The position numbers and the translations under genes were made by a program. Below, piece after piece: positions 50,773-60,183 of a stretch of 64,000 bases of DNA. Source of the DNA: JACKNG01 sp040220855 (lineage in GTDB: Bacteria; Pseudomonadota; Gammaproteobacteria; Ga0077536); contig JAVJVZ010000021.1 of assembly GCA_040220855.1 (NCBI GenBank), positions 1 through 64,000 of the forward strand. The letters run 5' to 3'. The notes below the pieces were generated by a model. That model saw only the letters and a program-made list of their open reading frames with translations, was not told where the DNA came from and searched no databases. Numbering within the stretch: the stretch's first letter is position 1; the number at the start of each line of letters is the position of its first letter.

Positions 50773-51052
50773 GCGGGCGTGCCAGGGTCCAGGAGGCGCC
50801 GGCAGACGCCGTCGCCGGCGCACCCGGGAGATGGCCCGCACGTCGCCACGGCGGCCCTGCTGCTGGTGCAGAGCGCGACGGGTGGGCACCACCCGGCGCG
50901 TCGCCCGCGGCGACCCGTCGCCAGCAACCATCGCAGACACCGCCAGACTGCCCGTCGTCCCGCACGATGACCGCCGCGCGCCGCCGTAGCCGTCCCTGGC
51001 GTCGCCATGCGGTCCGCACGGCGTCGCGGCCTCTAGCGGAGAACGAGCACTC

Positions 51053-51295
51053 ATGGCTTGGATCGATTGGCTGCAGTGGCCGGCAATGGTGGCGACCCTC
51101 GCCGCCGCCTGGGGGGTCGGCTCGCGGCGCCCGGGCGTCCGCATCGCCGGCTTCGTCAGTTTCGTCGTCAGCAACGTCCTGTGGATCGCCTGGGGCGTCT
51201 ACCAGGCGGCGCACGCGCTGGTGCTTCTGCAGGTCGGCCTGTTTGCGCTCAACGTACGTGGCATCCGCAAGAACGAGGCGCTTGCCCGCGACTGA
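51053..51295 (+). CDS. Small PQ-loop-like membrane protein
   Basis: 80 residues from ATG 51053. Three hydrophobic helices are visible, including VVSNVLWIAWGVYQ and LVLLQVGLFALNVRGIRKNE, resembling half of a PQ-loop or PnuC-like transporter and a known family of small proteobacterial proteins. Function unknown. It precedes a lipid-kinase-like gene by 59 bases in the same direction. Confidence 0.72.
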   Translation: MAWIDWLQWPAMVATLAAAWGVGSRRPGVRIAGFVSFVVSNVLWIAWGVYQAAHALVLLQVGLFALNVRGIRKNEALARD

Positions 51296-51354
51296 GATTT
51301 CTCTGCCCGCGAGCCACGCGCGGGACTCGGCTGGCGTGAATCGGTGACGGCCCC

Positions 51355-52239
51355 ATGAACTACCTGCTCGTCAACCCGGCTGCGGGCAACGGAAACGGGC
51401 ACGCGTCGTTGCGTGAGCTGCTCGACCATCATGACATCCAGGTCGAACCGGTCACGGACGCGGCCCTGCGGGAGGCGCTGCCAGGACCCGGTGACCGCCT
51501 GATCGTCGTCGGTGGCGACGGCACCGTGAGCCGCACGGCATCCTATTGCATCGCGCACGGCTGCGCGCTCGGCCTCATCCCGACCGGCACCGGCAACGAC
51601 TTCGCCCGCGGTCTGGGCATCCCGCTCGAGCCCGCGGCGGCCTGCGAGGTGCTCGCGCAAGGCAACGAACAGGTGATCGACGTGTGCCGCGCCAACGAGC
51701 ACATCTACCTCAACGTGCTGCACGCTGGCCTCGGATCGGAGGTGACACGCGCCGTCGATGACGACGACAAGCGCCGGCTCGGTCGCCTGAGCTACGCCCG
51801 GCGCCTGCTCGACCGCTGCGGCGACGCGCGCGGCTTTCGCGGCACCATCGAGTGCAATGGCGCGCGCGTGCGTGGGCGCTGGGTCGAGATTGCCGTCGCC
51901 AACGGCTCGTCGTTCGGCGGCGGCACACGCGTGTTCGAGGCAAATCCGCTCGACGGCGAACTCGACGTCATCGCGGTACGTCCGCGCCTGACTGCGCATT
52001 TGTTCAAGCTGTGGCTGCTGGCGCGCGTGACGCGTCGGGTTCCGGACGATCCCGCGGTCGTCTACCTGCGCGGGCCGCGGTGCTCGATCAGCGACTGCAA
52101 GCCGCGCCAGGTCACTGCCGACGGTGAGCTCGTCGGCGCCACGCCCCTGCATATCGAAGTACTGCCACAGGCGCTGCGCGTGTGCGTACCGCCTGCTCCG
52201 GCCGCGGCATCACGCAACGATCGCGGAGTCATATCATGA
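51355..52239 (+). CDS. Diacylglycerol kinase-like (YegS/BmrU-type) lipid kinase
   Basis: 294 residues from ATG 51355. The DAGK catalytic domain has VNPAAGNGNG, VVGGDGTVSR and IPTGTGNDFARGLGIP; the C-terminal part has TADGELVGATPLHIEVLP. It phosphorylates a lipid such as diacylglycerol at the membrane. The stop overlaps the next gene (ATGA). Confidence 0.9.
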   Translation: MNYLLVNPAAGNGNGHASLRELLDHHDIQVEPVTDAALREALPGPGDRLIVVGGDGTVSRTASYCIAHGCALGLIPTGTGNDFARGLGIPLEPAAACEVLAQGNEQVIDVCRANEHIYLNVLHAGLGSEVTRAVDDDDKRRLGRLSYARRLLDRCGDARGFRGTIECNGARVRGRWVEIAVANGSSFGGGTRVFEANPLDGELDVIAVRPRLTAHLFKLWLLARVTRRVPDDPAVVYLRGPRCSISDCKPRQVTADGELVGATPLHIEVLPQALRVCVPPAPAAASRNDRGVIS

Positions 52240-52670
52240 ACGTGCTGAATGACGCACAGCAGGCAGCGCTGGCCGAACTCGACGCCCTCGGCGCGAGCCT
52301 CTCGTTGCGCTACGAGGGGCTGATCGACGGAGCACCAGGAAGCGCATTGAGCGCAGCACTCGAGGACATCGTGGTGAGACGGCGACCGCTGCTCGAGGAA
52401 CTCGCGCGCTGCGAACGCGCGCGCGGCCAGTTGCCGCACGCACCGGAAGAAGAACTCGGCGCGCTGCAGATGGTGGTCGACAAGACCATCGACCAACTGG
52501 CCGGCACAGTGTCGCTCGCCGCTCGCCTGGCGAGCGCGGAAGAGGACTGGCTGGCCCGCATCAGGGGCGCCACGGCGCTCGACTGGCGTGCCGACGAGAT
52601 GCGGCTCCTCGAGCGCCTCGAAGCGGATGCGCGCGAGGCCGTTGCATGCCTGCAGGGCCTGGCGTCCTGA
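52236..52670 (+). CDS. Helical hypothetical protein coupled to the lipid kinase
   Basis: 144 residues, starting in the ATGA overlap with the lipid-kinase gene. It is almost entirely helical with a heptad-like pattern and may form a four-helix bundle (LSLRYEGLIDGAPG, VVDKTIDQLAGTVSLAARL). No motif identifies it. Tight coupling suggests a shared role in the envelope or a stress response. Confidence 0.65.
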   Translation: MNVLNDAQQAALAELDALGASLSLRYEGLIDGAPGSALSAALEDIVVRRRPLLEELARCERARGQLPHAPEEELGALQMVVDKTIDQLAGTVSLAARLASAEEDWLARIRGATALDWRADEMRLLERLEADAREAVACLQGLAS

Positions 52671-52980
52671 GGCTGGCGGGCAGGCAGGGGCCAGGCGACA
52701 TGGCGGTGCACCAGGGCCGTGCTCCGCGCCGAGCCGCGACGCACCTGCGCAGGTCGGCGCGGGGCGTCGGCGGGAACTTCGCGCCCCGCGCACCATCGCC
52801 GGCACACGGCATGCGGGCTGGCCGCAGGGCCGCCGACTCCCTGCCAGCGGCGCGTGTCGAGACGGTGATTCCGCCCGCCGCGGCCTGCGTCCGGCGCCGC
52901 CGGCAAGCGCCGGAAAGCCGCCAAGAATGCTAAGATGGCGGGATTTCTCCACCCTCGCAGCCTGACCGACGCGGAGCGCC
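52671..52980. other. Intergenic region upstream of acnD
   Basis: 310 bases with no supportable gene. It should contain the promoter for acnD-prpF. I see no recognisable operator or riboswitch. Confidence 0.55.
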
Positions 52981-55578
52981 ATGAACACCCAGTACCGCAA
53001 ACCCCTGCCGGGCACCGAGCTCGACTATTTCGATACCCGCGCCGCCGTGGACGCCATCAAGCCCGGTGCCTACGCCACCCTGCCCTACGTCTCGCGCGTA
53101 CACGCGGAGAACCTCGTGCGCTGCTGCGACCCGGCCACGCTGACCGCCTGCCTCGAGCAGATCATCGAGGGCAAGCAGGAACTCGACTTCCCGTGGTTCC
53201 CGGCGCGCGTGGTCTGTCACGACATCCTCGGCCAGACCGCGCTGGTCGACCTTGCCGGCCTGCGCGACGCCATCGCGGCCAAGGGCGGCGACCCGGCGGC
53301 GGTCAACCCGGTGGTACCGACCCAGCTGATCGTCGATCACTCCCTCGCCGTCGAGCATGCCGGCTTCGAACCCGACGCTTTCGAGAAGAACCGCGCCATC
53401 GAAGATCGCCGCAACGACGATCGCTTCCACTTCATCAACTGGTGCAAGACGGCGTTCGAGAACGTCGATGTCATCCCACCCGGCAACGGCATCATGCACC
53501 AGATCAACCTCGAACGTATGTCGCCCGTGATCCACGCGCGCGACGGCGTCGCCTTCCCGGATACCCTGGTCGGGACGGACAGCCACACCCCGCATGTCGA
53601 CGCGCTCGGCGTGATCGCCATCGGCGTCGGCGGCCTCGAAGCCGAGAGCGTCATGCTCGGCCGCGCCTCCTACATGCGCCTGCCCGACATCGTCGGCGTC
53701 AAGCTCACCGGCAAGCGCCAGCCCGGCATCACCGCCACCGATATCGTCCTCGCGCTGACCGAGTTCCTGCGCAAGGAGCGCGTGGTGTCGACCTATCTCG
53801 AGTTCTTCGGCGAGGGAGCGCGCGCGCTGACACTCGGCGACCGCGCGACCATCTCCAACATGACGCCCGAGTTCGGCGCCACCGCGGCGATGTTCTACAT
53901 CGATCAGCAGACGCTCGAGTACCTCACCCTCACCGGCCGCTCGCCCGAGCAGGTGAAGCTTGTCGAGACGTATGCGAAAGCGGCGGGCCTCTGGGCCGAC
54001 GACCTCGACGGCGCGCGCTACCCGCGCGTGCTCGAGTTCGACCTCTCGAGTGTGGTACGCAACCTGGCCGGCCCCTCGAATCCGCACCGGCGCGTCGCTA
54101 CCAGCGATCTCGCCGCCGCCGGGATCGCGAAGCACGTCGATATCGAGGAAGGCAGGATGCCGGATGGCGCGGTGATCATCGCCGCCATCACCAGCTGCAC
54201 CAACACCTCCAACCCGCGCAACGTGATCGCGGCCGGGTTGCTGGCGCGCAACGCCAACGCGCGCGGGCTGACGCGCAAGCCGTGGGTGAAGTCTTCGCTC
54301 GCGCCGGGCTCGAAAGCAGTCAAGCTCTATCTCGAGGAGAGCGGCCTGCTGCCCGAACTCGAACAGCTCGGCTTCGGCATCGTCGCCTTCGCCTGCACCA
54401 CCTGCAACGGCATGAGCGGCGCACTCGATCCGAAAATCCAGCAGGAAATCATCGATCGCGATCTCTACGCCACCGCGGTGCTCTCCGGCAACCGCAATTT
54501 CGATGGCCGCATCCACCCCTACGCCAAGCAGGCCTTCCTCGCCTCGCCCCCGCTGGTAGTCGCCTACGCCATCGCGGGCACGGTGCGTTTCGACATCGAA
54601 CAGGACGTGCTCGGACTCGACCAGGACGGCAAGCCGGTGACGCTGAAGGACATCTGGCCGAGCGACGAGGAGATCGATGCCATCGTCGCCGCGGCGGTCA
54701 AGCCGGAGCAGTTCCGCAACGTCTACGAGCCCATGTTCGCCAAGGTCAAGGTCGAGCGCGCGGCAAGCCCGCTCTACGAGTGGCGGCCGCAGAGCACCTA
54801 CATCCGCCGCCCGCCCTACTGGGAAGGCGCGCTGGCGCGCGAGCGCACGCTAGCTGGCATGCGTCCGCTCGCCGTGCTCGGTGACAACATCACCACCGAC
54901 CACCTGTCGCCGTCGAACGCCATCTTGGCCGACAGCGCGGCCGGCGAGTACCTGGCCAGGATGGGCCTGCCGGAGGAGGACTTCAATTCCTACGCGACAC
55001 ACCGCGGCGACCATCTCACCGCGCAGCGTGCGACCTTCGCCAACCCCAAGCTCATCAACGAAATGGCCGTGGTCGACGGCGACGTCAAGCAGGGTTCGCT
55101 GGCGCGCCTCGAGCCCGACGGCGAAGTGATGCGCATGTGGGAGGCGATCGAATCCTACATGGAGCGCAAGCAGCCGCTGATCATCGTCGCCGGTGCCGAC
55201 TACGGCCAGGGGTCGTCACGCGACTGGGCCGCCAAGGGCGTGCGCCTGGCAGGCGTGGAAGCAATCGTCGCCGAGGGCTTCGAGCGCATCCACCGCACCA
55301 ACCTCATCGGCATGGGCGTGCTACCGCTCGAGTTCAAGCTCGGCGATACGCGCAAGACCTACGCCATCGACGGTACCGAGACCTTCGACGTCACCGGCGA
55401 GCCGGCACCACGAGCGACCCTCACCCTCGTCATCCATCGTCGTAACGGCGAGCGCGTCGAGGTGCCGGTCACCTGCCGCCTCGACACCGCCGAGGAAGTC
55501 TCGATCTACCGCGCCGGCGGCGTGCTGCAACGTTTTGCACAGGACTTCCTCGAATCGGCCCAGGCTTCCGCCGGCTGA
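52981..55578 (+). CDS. acnD: 2-methylcitrate dehydratase, iron-sulfur type (AcnD)
   Basis: 865 residues from ATG 52981. Aconitase superfamily with the iron-sulfur cysteines in AITSCTNTSNP and FACTTCNG. Substrate motifs include TDSHTPHVDALG, QGSSRDWAAKG and LGDNITTDHLSP. The pairing with prpF identifies it as AcnD, not AcnA: it dehydrates 2-methylcitrate to an aconitate isomer in propionate breakdown. The usual neighbours prpB and prpC are not in the window. Confidence 0.93.
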   Translation: MNTQYRKPLPGTELDYFDTRAAVDAIKPGAYATLPYVSRVHAENLVRCCDPATLTACLEQIIEGKQELDFPWFPARVVCHDILGQTALVDLAGLRDAIAAKGGDPAAVNPVVPTQLIVDHSLAVEHAGFEPDAFEKNRAIEDRRNDDRFHFINWCKTAFENVDVIPPGNGIMHQINLERMSPVIHARDGVAFPDTLVGTDSHTPHVDALGVIAIGVGGLEAESVMLGRASYMRLPDIVGVKLTGKRQPGITATDIVLALTEFLRKERVVSTYLEFFGEGARALTLGDRATISNMTPEFGATAAMFYIDQQTLEYLTLTGRSPEQVKLVETYAKAAGLWADDLDGARYPRVLEFDLSSVVRNLAGPSNPHRRVATSDLAAAGIAKHVDIEEGRMPDGAVIIAAITSCTNTSNPRNVIAAGLLARNANARGLTRKPWVKSSLAPGSKAVKLYLEESGLLPELEQLGFGIVAFACTTCNGMSGALDPKIQQEIIDRDLYATAVLSGNRNFDGRIHPYAKQAFLASPPLVVAYAIAGTVRFDIEQDVLGLDQDGKPVTLKDIWPSDEEIDAIVAAAVKPEQFRNVYEPMFAKVKVERAASPLYEWRPQSTYIRRPPYWEGALARERTLAGMRPLAVLGDNITTDHLSPSNAILADSAAGEYLARMGLPEEDFNSYATHRGDHLTAQRATFANPKLINEMAVVDGDVKQGSLARLEPDGEVMRMWEAIESYMERKQPLIIVAGADYGQGSSRDWAAKGVRLAGVEAIVAEGFERIHRTNLIGMGVLPLEFKLGDTRKTYAIDGTETFDVTGEPAPRATLTLVIHRRNGERVEVPVTCRLDTAEEVSIYRAGGVLQRFAQDFLESAQASAG

Positions 55579-55686
55579 CCGCGCGCGGCGCCGCGGCGGC
55601 TCCCCGCCCCGCGGCGCCACCTGACGCACTGCACCGTGCCCCGGGGGCGCCGGCCGGCGCTCTCACCGCGAACCGGACACGACAGC

Positions 55687-56868
55687 ATGGCTCACCCACC
55701 CCAGATCCGCATTGCAGCAACCTACATGCGCGGCGGTACCAGCAAGGGCGTGTTCTTTCGTCGCGAAGACCTGCCCGGGCGTGCCCGTGAGCCCGGCGCG
55801 GCGCGCGATGCATTGCTGCTGCGGGTGATTGGCAGCCCCGACCCGTATGGCAAGCACACCGATGGCATGGGCGGCGCCACGTCTAGCACTTCGAAGACCG
55901 TCATCATCGATCGCAGCAGCCGCTCCGATCACGATGTCGACTACCTGTTCGGCCAGGTCTCGATCGACACCGCCTTCGTCGACTGGAGTGGCAACTGCGG
56001 CAACCTGTCCGCCGCGGTCGGCCCGTTCGCCATCGCGGCCGGCCTGGTCGACCCGGCGCGCGTGCCCGCCGACGGCATCGCCACCATCCGTATCTGGCAG
56101 GCCAACATCGGCAAGACCATCATCGCCCACGTGCCGATGACCGATGGTGCGCCGCAGGAGACCGGCGACTTCGAACTCGATGGCGTGACTTTCCCGGCGG
56201 CCGAGGTACAGCTCGACTTCATCGATCCGGCCGATGACAGCGGCGGATCGATGTTTCCGACCGGCAACGTCGTCGATACGCTCGAGGTGCCCGGCGTCGG
56301 CGTCTTCGAAGCCACCCTGATCAACGCCGGCATCCCCACCATCTTTCTCGACGCCGACGCTATCGGCTATAGCGGCAGCGAGCTGCAGGACGACATCAAT
56401 GGCGATGCAGCCGCGCTCGCCCGCTTCGAGACCATCCGTGCTCACGGCGCGCTGCGCATGGGGCTGATCAAGGACGTCGCCGAAGCCGCCGCGCGCCAGC
56501 ACACACCGAAGGTTGCCTTCGTCGCCCCGCCGCGGACCTACGTGGCCTCGAGCGGCAAGACCGTCGAGGCAGGCGACATCGACCTCCTCGTGCGCGCGCT
56601 CTCCATGGGCAAACTGCACCATGCCATGATGGGGACCGCCGCGGTCGCCATCGGCACCGCCGCCGCGGTGCCGGGTACGCTGGTCAACCGTGCCGCCGGT
56701 GGCAGTGAGCGCAGCGCAGTGCGTTTCGGCCACCCCTCGGGCACCCTGCGCGTCGGCGCAGAGGCCGTCCGGCAAGGCGACGACTGGCAGGTTACCAAGG
56801 CCAGCATGAGCCGTAGCGCCCGCGTGCTGATGGAAGGCTGGGTACGCGTGCCGGGCGACGCTTTCTGA
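55687..56868 (+). CDS. prpF: 2-methylaconitate cis-trans isomerase (PrpF)
   Basis: 393 residues from ATG 55687. PrpF family: ATYMRGGTSKGVFF, GKHTDGMGGATSSTSK and WSGNCGNLSAAVGPFAI include conserved Lys and Cys residues of the diaminopimelate-epimerase-like fold. It converts the AcnD product into the isomer used by later enzymes of the 2-methylcitrate cycle. It lies 108 bases after acnD. Confidence 0.94.
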   Translation: MAHPPQIRIAATYMRGGTSKGVFFRREDLPGRAREPGAARDALLLRVIGSPDPYGKHTDGMGGATSSTSKTVIIDRSSRSDHDVDYLFGQVSIDTAFVDWSGNCGNLSAAVGPFAIAAGLVDPARVPADGIATIRIWQANIGKTIIAHVPMTDGAPQETGDFELDGVTFPAAEVQLDFIDPADDSGGSMFPTGNVVDTLEVPGVGVFEATLINAGIPTIFLDADAIGYSGSELQDDINGDAAALARFETIRAHGALRMGLIKDVAEAAARQHTPKVAFVAPPRTYVASSGKTVEAGDIDLLVRALSMGKLHHAMMGTAAVAIGTAAAVPGTLVNRAAGGSERSAVRFGHPSGTLRVGAEAVRQGDDWQVTKASMSRSARVLMEGWVRVPGDAF

Positions 56869-57196
56869 CACTTCCGGGCCGGCCGACACGCTCCCCGCGC
56901 GCGGGCGCAGGCTGCAGCGCGGGTAGCGATCGCACACGCTGACAGTGCCGGCCCTCGCGTGTCCGCGGCGTGACGCTGCCCGCGAACATCACGCCCTGCG
57001 CGGCAGCGACAGCCTTCCGCTCGCGGGTCGCAGCAGGCGACCTGCATGCGCCGCCCATGCGGGTCGATTCCTTGTAAACGGTTCATACGCGACGCCGGCA
57101 TCGCAGACGATCCGCGCTGCGTGCGGCGGTCGGCGTCAGGGTCGACGCCGGCACACCCCTTGCAAGGGTGGTGGCAGCCCCGCCGATCATGCTGCC
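56869..57196. other. Intergenic region between prpF and the TVP38 gene
   Basis: 328 bases without a supportable gene. The promoter of the operon 57197-61490 should be here. No clear hairpin or operator seen. Confidence 0.55.
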
Positions 57197-57934
57197 ATGA
57201 AAGCTGCCTTCCACCTCACCGGCCTCATTGCCGCGAGCACCCTGCTCGTCGCCGCCGTGCTGGGCGCCCTGTATGCCGCCGGCATGGATGACCACATCGT
57301 CGCGCTGTTCGACTGGATCGAGCAACTCGGCTGGCGCGGCATGCTCATGCTCGGCGTACTCGACCTGGTCGCCGTGGTCGCGCTCGTACCGGGCGTCTTT
57401 CTCACGCTCGGTGCCGGCTTCCTGTTCGGCATCGTCGCCGGCAGCCTGATCATCATCGTCGCCACCACGCTTGGCGCCTGCATGGCCTTCGCGCTCGCAC
57501 GGCTGTTCGTCAGCACCCGTGCCGGTGCCGGCAAGCGGCTGCCAGCGCGCACACGCGCGCTCATCGATGCCACTGCCGAGGGTGGCTGGCGCACCGTTCT
57601 GCTGACGCGCCTGGTGCCCTTCTTTCCGTTCAAACTGGCCAACTACGCGCTCGGGACCACGCGTCTCGGGTTCGCCGAGTTCGTCCTCGGCACGGTGGTG
57701 GGCATCGTACCGCTGACCCTGTTCAACGTGACTCTCGGTTCTCTGGCCGGGGATCTCGCCACGGCGCTGGTCGCACCGCGCGAACACGATTCGGTGCAAT
57801 GGACTGTCTACGTGCTCGGCCTGGTGCCGCTCGCGCTGCTGGTCGTTTCGATCGGTCGGCGTGCCGACCGCCGCCTGCAAGCCACCGTCGAACGTCGCAT
57901 GCACACTTCCGCCGTACCAGGGGAAAGTGCCTGA
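57197..57934 (+). CDS. TVP38/TMEM64-family (DedA-like) membrane protein
   Basis: 245 residues. Several membrane helices and the VTT-domain core: ALVPGVFLTLGAGFLFG, TLGACMAFALARLF, LTRLVPFFPFKLANYALG and VGIVPLTLFN. DedA/VTT proteins are thought to move lipids between membrane leaflets. It is coupled to the next gene (TGA/ATG overlap), suggesting that the operon makes or moves a glycolipid. Confidence 0.9.
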   Translation: MKAAFHLTGLIAASTLLVAAVLGALYAAGMDDHIVALFDWIEQLGWRGMLMLGVLDLVAVVALVPGVFLTLGAGFLFGIVAGSLIIIVATTLGACMAFALARLFVSTRAGAGKRLPARTRALIDATAEGGWRTVLLTRLVPFFPFKLANYALGTTRLGFAEFVLGTVVGIVPLTLFNVTLGSLAGDLATALVAPREHDSVQWTVYVLGLVPLALLVVSIGRRADRRLQATVERRMHTSAVPGESA

Positions 57935-60183
57935 TGAACCTGCTGCCCTGGAAATCGATGCTGCGCCGTTTCGCGCATGAACATGGCTTCATCGACCCGC
58001 TCGCACTGCTCGCACGCATGCAGCAGTTCGCGCAACCGTCCGAAGTGCAGCATCCGATCGAGCTGCTACGGGCCGGCGCCGCCATGCATGGCCGAGGGTT
58101 GCTCAATGCACGCATCATCCAGCACAACCTCGACTGGCTCTGGCCCTACTGGGTGCAGCGCCAGTTCGACCCGGCCGACCCCGCGTTCGTACCGCGGGCC
58201 TTCTCGCTCACACACATCAACCTCACGCACCGCAACTGGACTGCACTCGGCCTTGCCGATCTCGACAGCTTTCCGATTGTCGATCCGGCCGGGCTCGTGA
58301 CGCCGCTGTGGGATGGCTGGTCCATCGACGCCTGGATTGGCGACGACGCCGGGCACTGGTTGTGTGCAGCGCGTGATATCGGCTGCACCGAACAGCATAT
58401 CCATGTCGACGGGACGCTGGCGGTGGAAACACGCGTCGCGGGCGACGGCCTCGCGTTGTCCGCGTGGGTCGAAGCCTGCATCGACGACAGCGGACAACCC
58501 GTCCTCGATCTCCACTACCGTGCGCACAGCGAGACGCCGGGCCGGTTCGCCGTGTCCTTGCGGCCGTTCAATCCGGAGGGCGTCGCGCTGCTGCACACCA
58601 TCGCAATCGATGATGCACGGCGTGGCTGGACCATCGACGACACGACGCAGATGGCGCTCTCGGTGCGTCCCGAACAGCACCTGTTGTCGCGCTACGCGGA
58701 TGGTGACGTTTTCCTGCGACTCGATGAAGCAAGTGCCGACGAGCACCGGGTGCATTGCCCGGCCGGCATGGCGAGCGCAGCAGCCCTCTACGAACTCGCG
58801 CCCGCGGAGGAACGCGAGATCCACGTGACGATGCCCTTCGCCGGGCCCGCCCCACGCGCCACCGCGCTACCCGCGTGGCCGCAGGCGCTCGCCGGCACCT
58901 GCGAACTCGAACTGCCCGATGCGCGCTACCAGGCGCTGTTCGACGCTGCCCGCTACACGCTTCCCCTGCTCGCTCCGCGGGACGCCTACCCGGGTCCCTA
59001 CACCTACAAGCGCTTCTGGTTTCGCGACGCCGCCTACCTCGTCGAAGGCCTGCTCGCGCTCGGCATGCACGAGCGCGCTTCGCGTGCGCTGGCCTCGTTC
59101 CCCGCGCGCCAGAAAGCGAATGGCTATTTCCATTCGCAGGATGGCGAGTGGGACTCCAACGGCGAGGCGTTGTGGACGCTCGCTCGGGTGCACGCGCACA
59201 CGGCACGCCGTCCCGATGCGCAGACCGTATCGATGGCACGGCGTGGAGCCGAGTGGATCCTGAAGCGCCTGACGCCCGACGACGGTCACAGCCCGCATGC
59301 CGGGTTGATGCCGGCCGGCTTCAGTGCCGAACATCTCGGCCCCAATGACTATTACTACTGGGACGACTTCTGGAGCGTGGCCGGCCTCGAATCCGCGGCC
59401 GAGTTGCTGGACGCGGCCGGCGAGACGCGTCTCGCGCGGCGCTACGCACAGGCCGCGCGCGCGCTGCGCGCGGTCATCGACCGCAGTATCGCCGCCACCC
59501 GCGCAAGACTGCGCCGCGACGCCATTCCGGCGGCGCCGTACCGCCGCATGGACGCGGGCGCGGTCGGCAATCTGTGCGCGGCGCATCCGCTGCAGCTGCT
59601 CGCACCCGATGACCCGCGGCTCACCGACACCGTCGAGTACCTCCTCAACCACCATCTTGTCGATGGTGGTTTCTTCCAGGACATGATCCATTCAGGGATC
59701 AACGCGTACCTGACACTACACCTCGCGCAGGCGCTGCTGCGCGCCGGTGACCCGCGTCAGGGCGAGCTGGTCGAGTGCGTCGCCCGCCTCGCGAGCCCGA
59801 CCGGCCAATGGCCGGAGGCGATCCATCCGCGCACCGGGGGCGGCTGCATGGGTGACGGTCAGCACGGCTGGGCGGCCTCCGAATGGGTGCTGATGCTGCG
59901 CAACTGGCTGGTGCGCGAGGACAACGCCCGGCTGATCGTGGCGAGCGGACTACCGCCACGCTGGTTGCACGGGGAGACGACGACGCGCGCACGGCGCCTG
60001 CGCAATCGTCACGGCGAGATCTCGCTCACTATCGACGGCGATGCTGCAGGTCCACGCGTACGCTGGGACGCATCCTGGCACGCGCCGCCCGCCGAAGTCG
60101 TCATCGATGCCCCGGGCTACGTACCTGAGCGCATCGAGAGTACGCGCGGCGAATGCCGTCTGCGTCGCGTCCAGCGCGCATGA
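57934..60183 (+). CDS. GH15-like alpha/alpha-barrel glycoside hydrolase-like protein
   Basis: 749 residues from ATG 57934. The N-terminal beta domain (about 1-310) is followed by a barrel-type part with YKRFWFRDAAYLVEGLLALG, DGEWDSNGEALWTL and YYYWDDFWSVAGLESA, as in trehalase- and glucoamylase-like enzymes. Acidic residues around WDSNGEA and DDFW are likely catalytic. No signal peptide, so it is probably cytoplasmic. The substrate is unknown. It overlaps the glycosyltransferase gene by 4 bases. Confidence 0.75.
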   Translation: MNLLPWKSMLRRFAHEHGFIDPLALLARMQQFAQPSEVQHPIELLRAGAAMHGRGLLNARIIQHNLDWLWPYWVQRQFDPADPAFVPRAFSLTHINLTHRNWTALGLADLDSFPIVDPAGLVTPLWDGWSIDAWIGDDAGHWLCAARDIGCTEQHIHVDGTLAVETRVAGDGLALSAWVEACIDDSGQPVLDLHYRAHSETPGRFAVSLRPFNPEGVALLHTIAIDDARRGWTIDDTTQMALSVRPEQHLLSRYADGDVFLRLDEASADEHRVHCPAGMASAAALYELAPAEEREIHVTMPFAGPAPRATALPAWPQALAGTCELELPDARYQALFDAARYTLPLLAPRDAYPGPYTYKRFWFRDAAYLVEGLLALGMHERASRALASFPARQKANGYFHSQDGEWDSNGEALWTLARVHAHTARRPDAQTVSMARRGAEWILKRLTPDDGHSPHAGLMPAGFSAEHLGPNDYYYWDDFWSVAGLESAAELLDAAGETRLARRYAQAARALRAVIDRSIAATRARLRRDAIPAAPYRRMDAGAVGNLCAAHPLQLLAPDDPRLTDTVEYLLNHHLVDGGFFQDMIHSGINAYLTLHLAQALLRAGDPRQGELVECVARLASPTGQWPEAIHPRTGGGCMGDGQHGWAASEWVLMLRNWLVREDNARLIVASGLPPRWLHGETTTRARRLRNRHGEISLTIDGDAAGPRVRWDASWHAPPAEVVIDAPGYVPERIESTRGECRLRRVQRA

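Noticed and set aside
52930..54884. Long frames on both strands overlapping acnD
   Set aside because: acnD is unambiguous from its iron-sulfur and substrate motifs; the overlapping frames have no RBS or domain.
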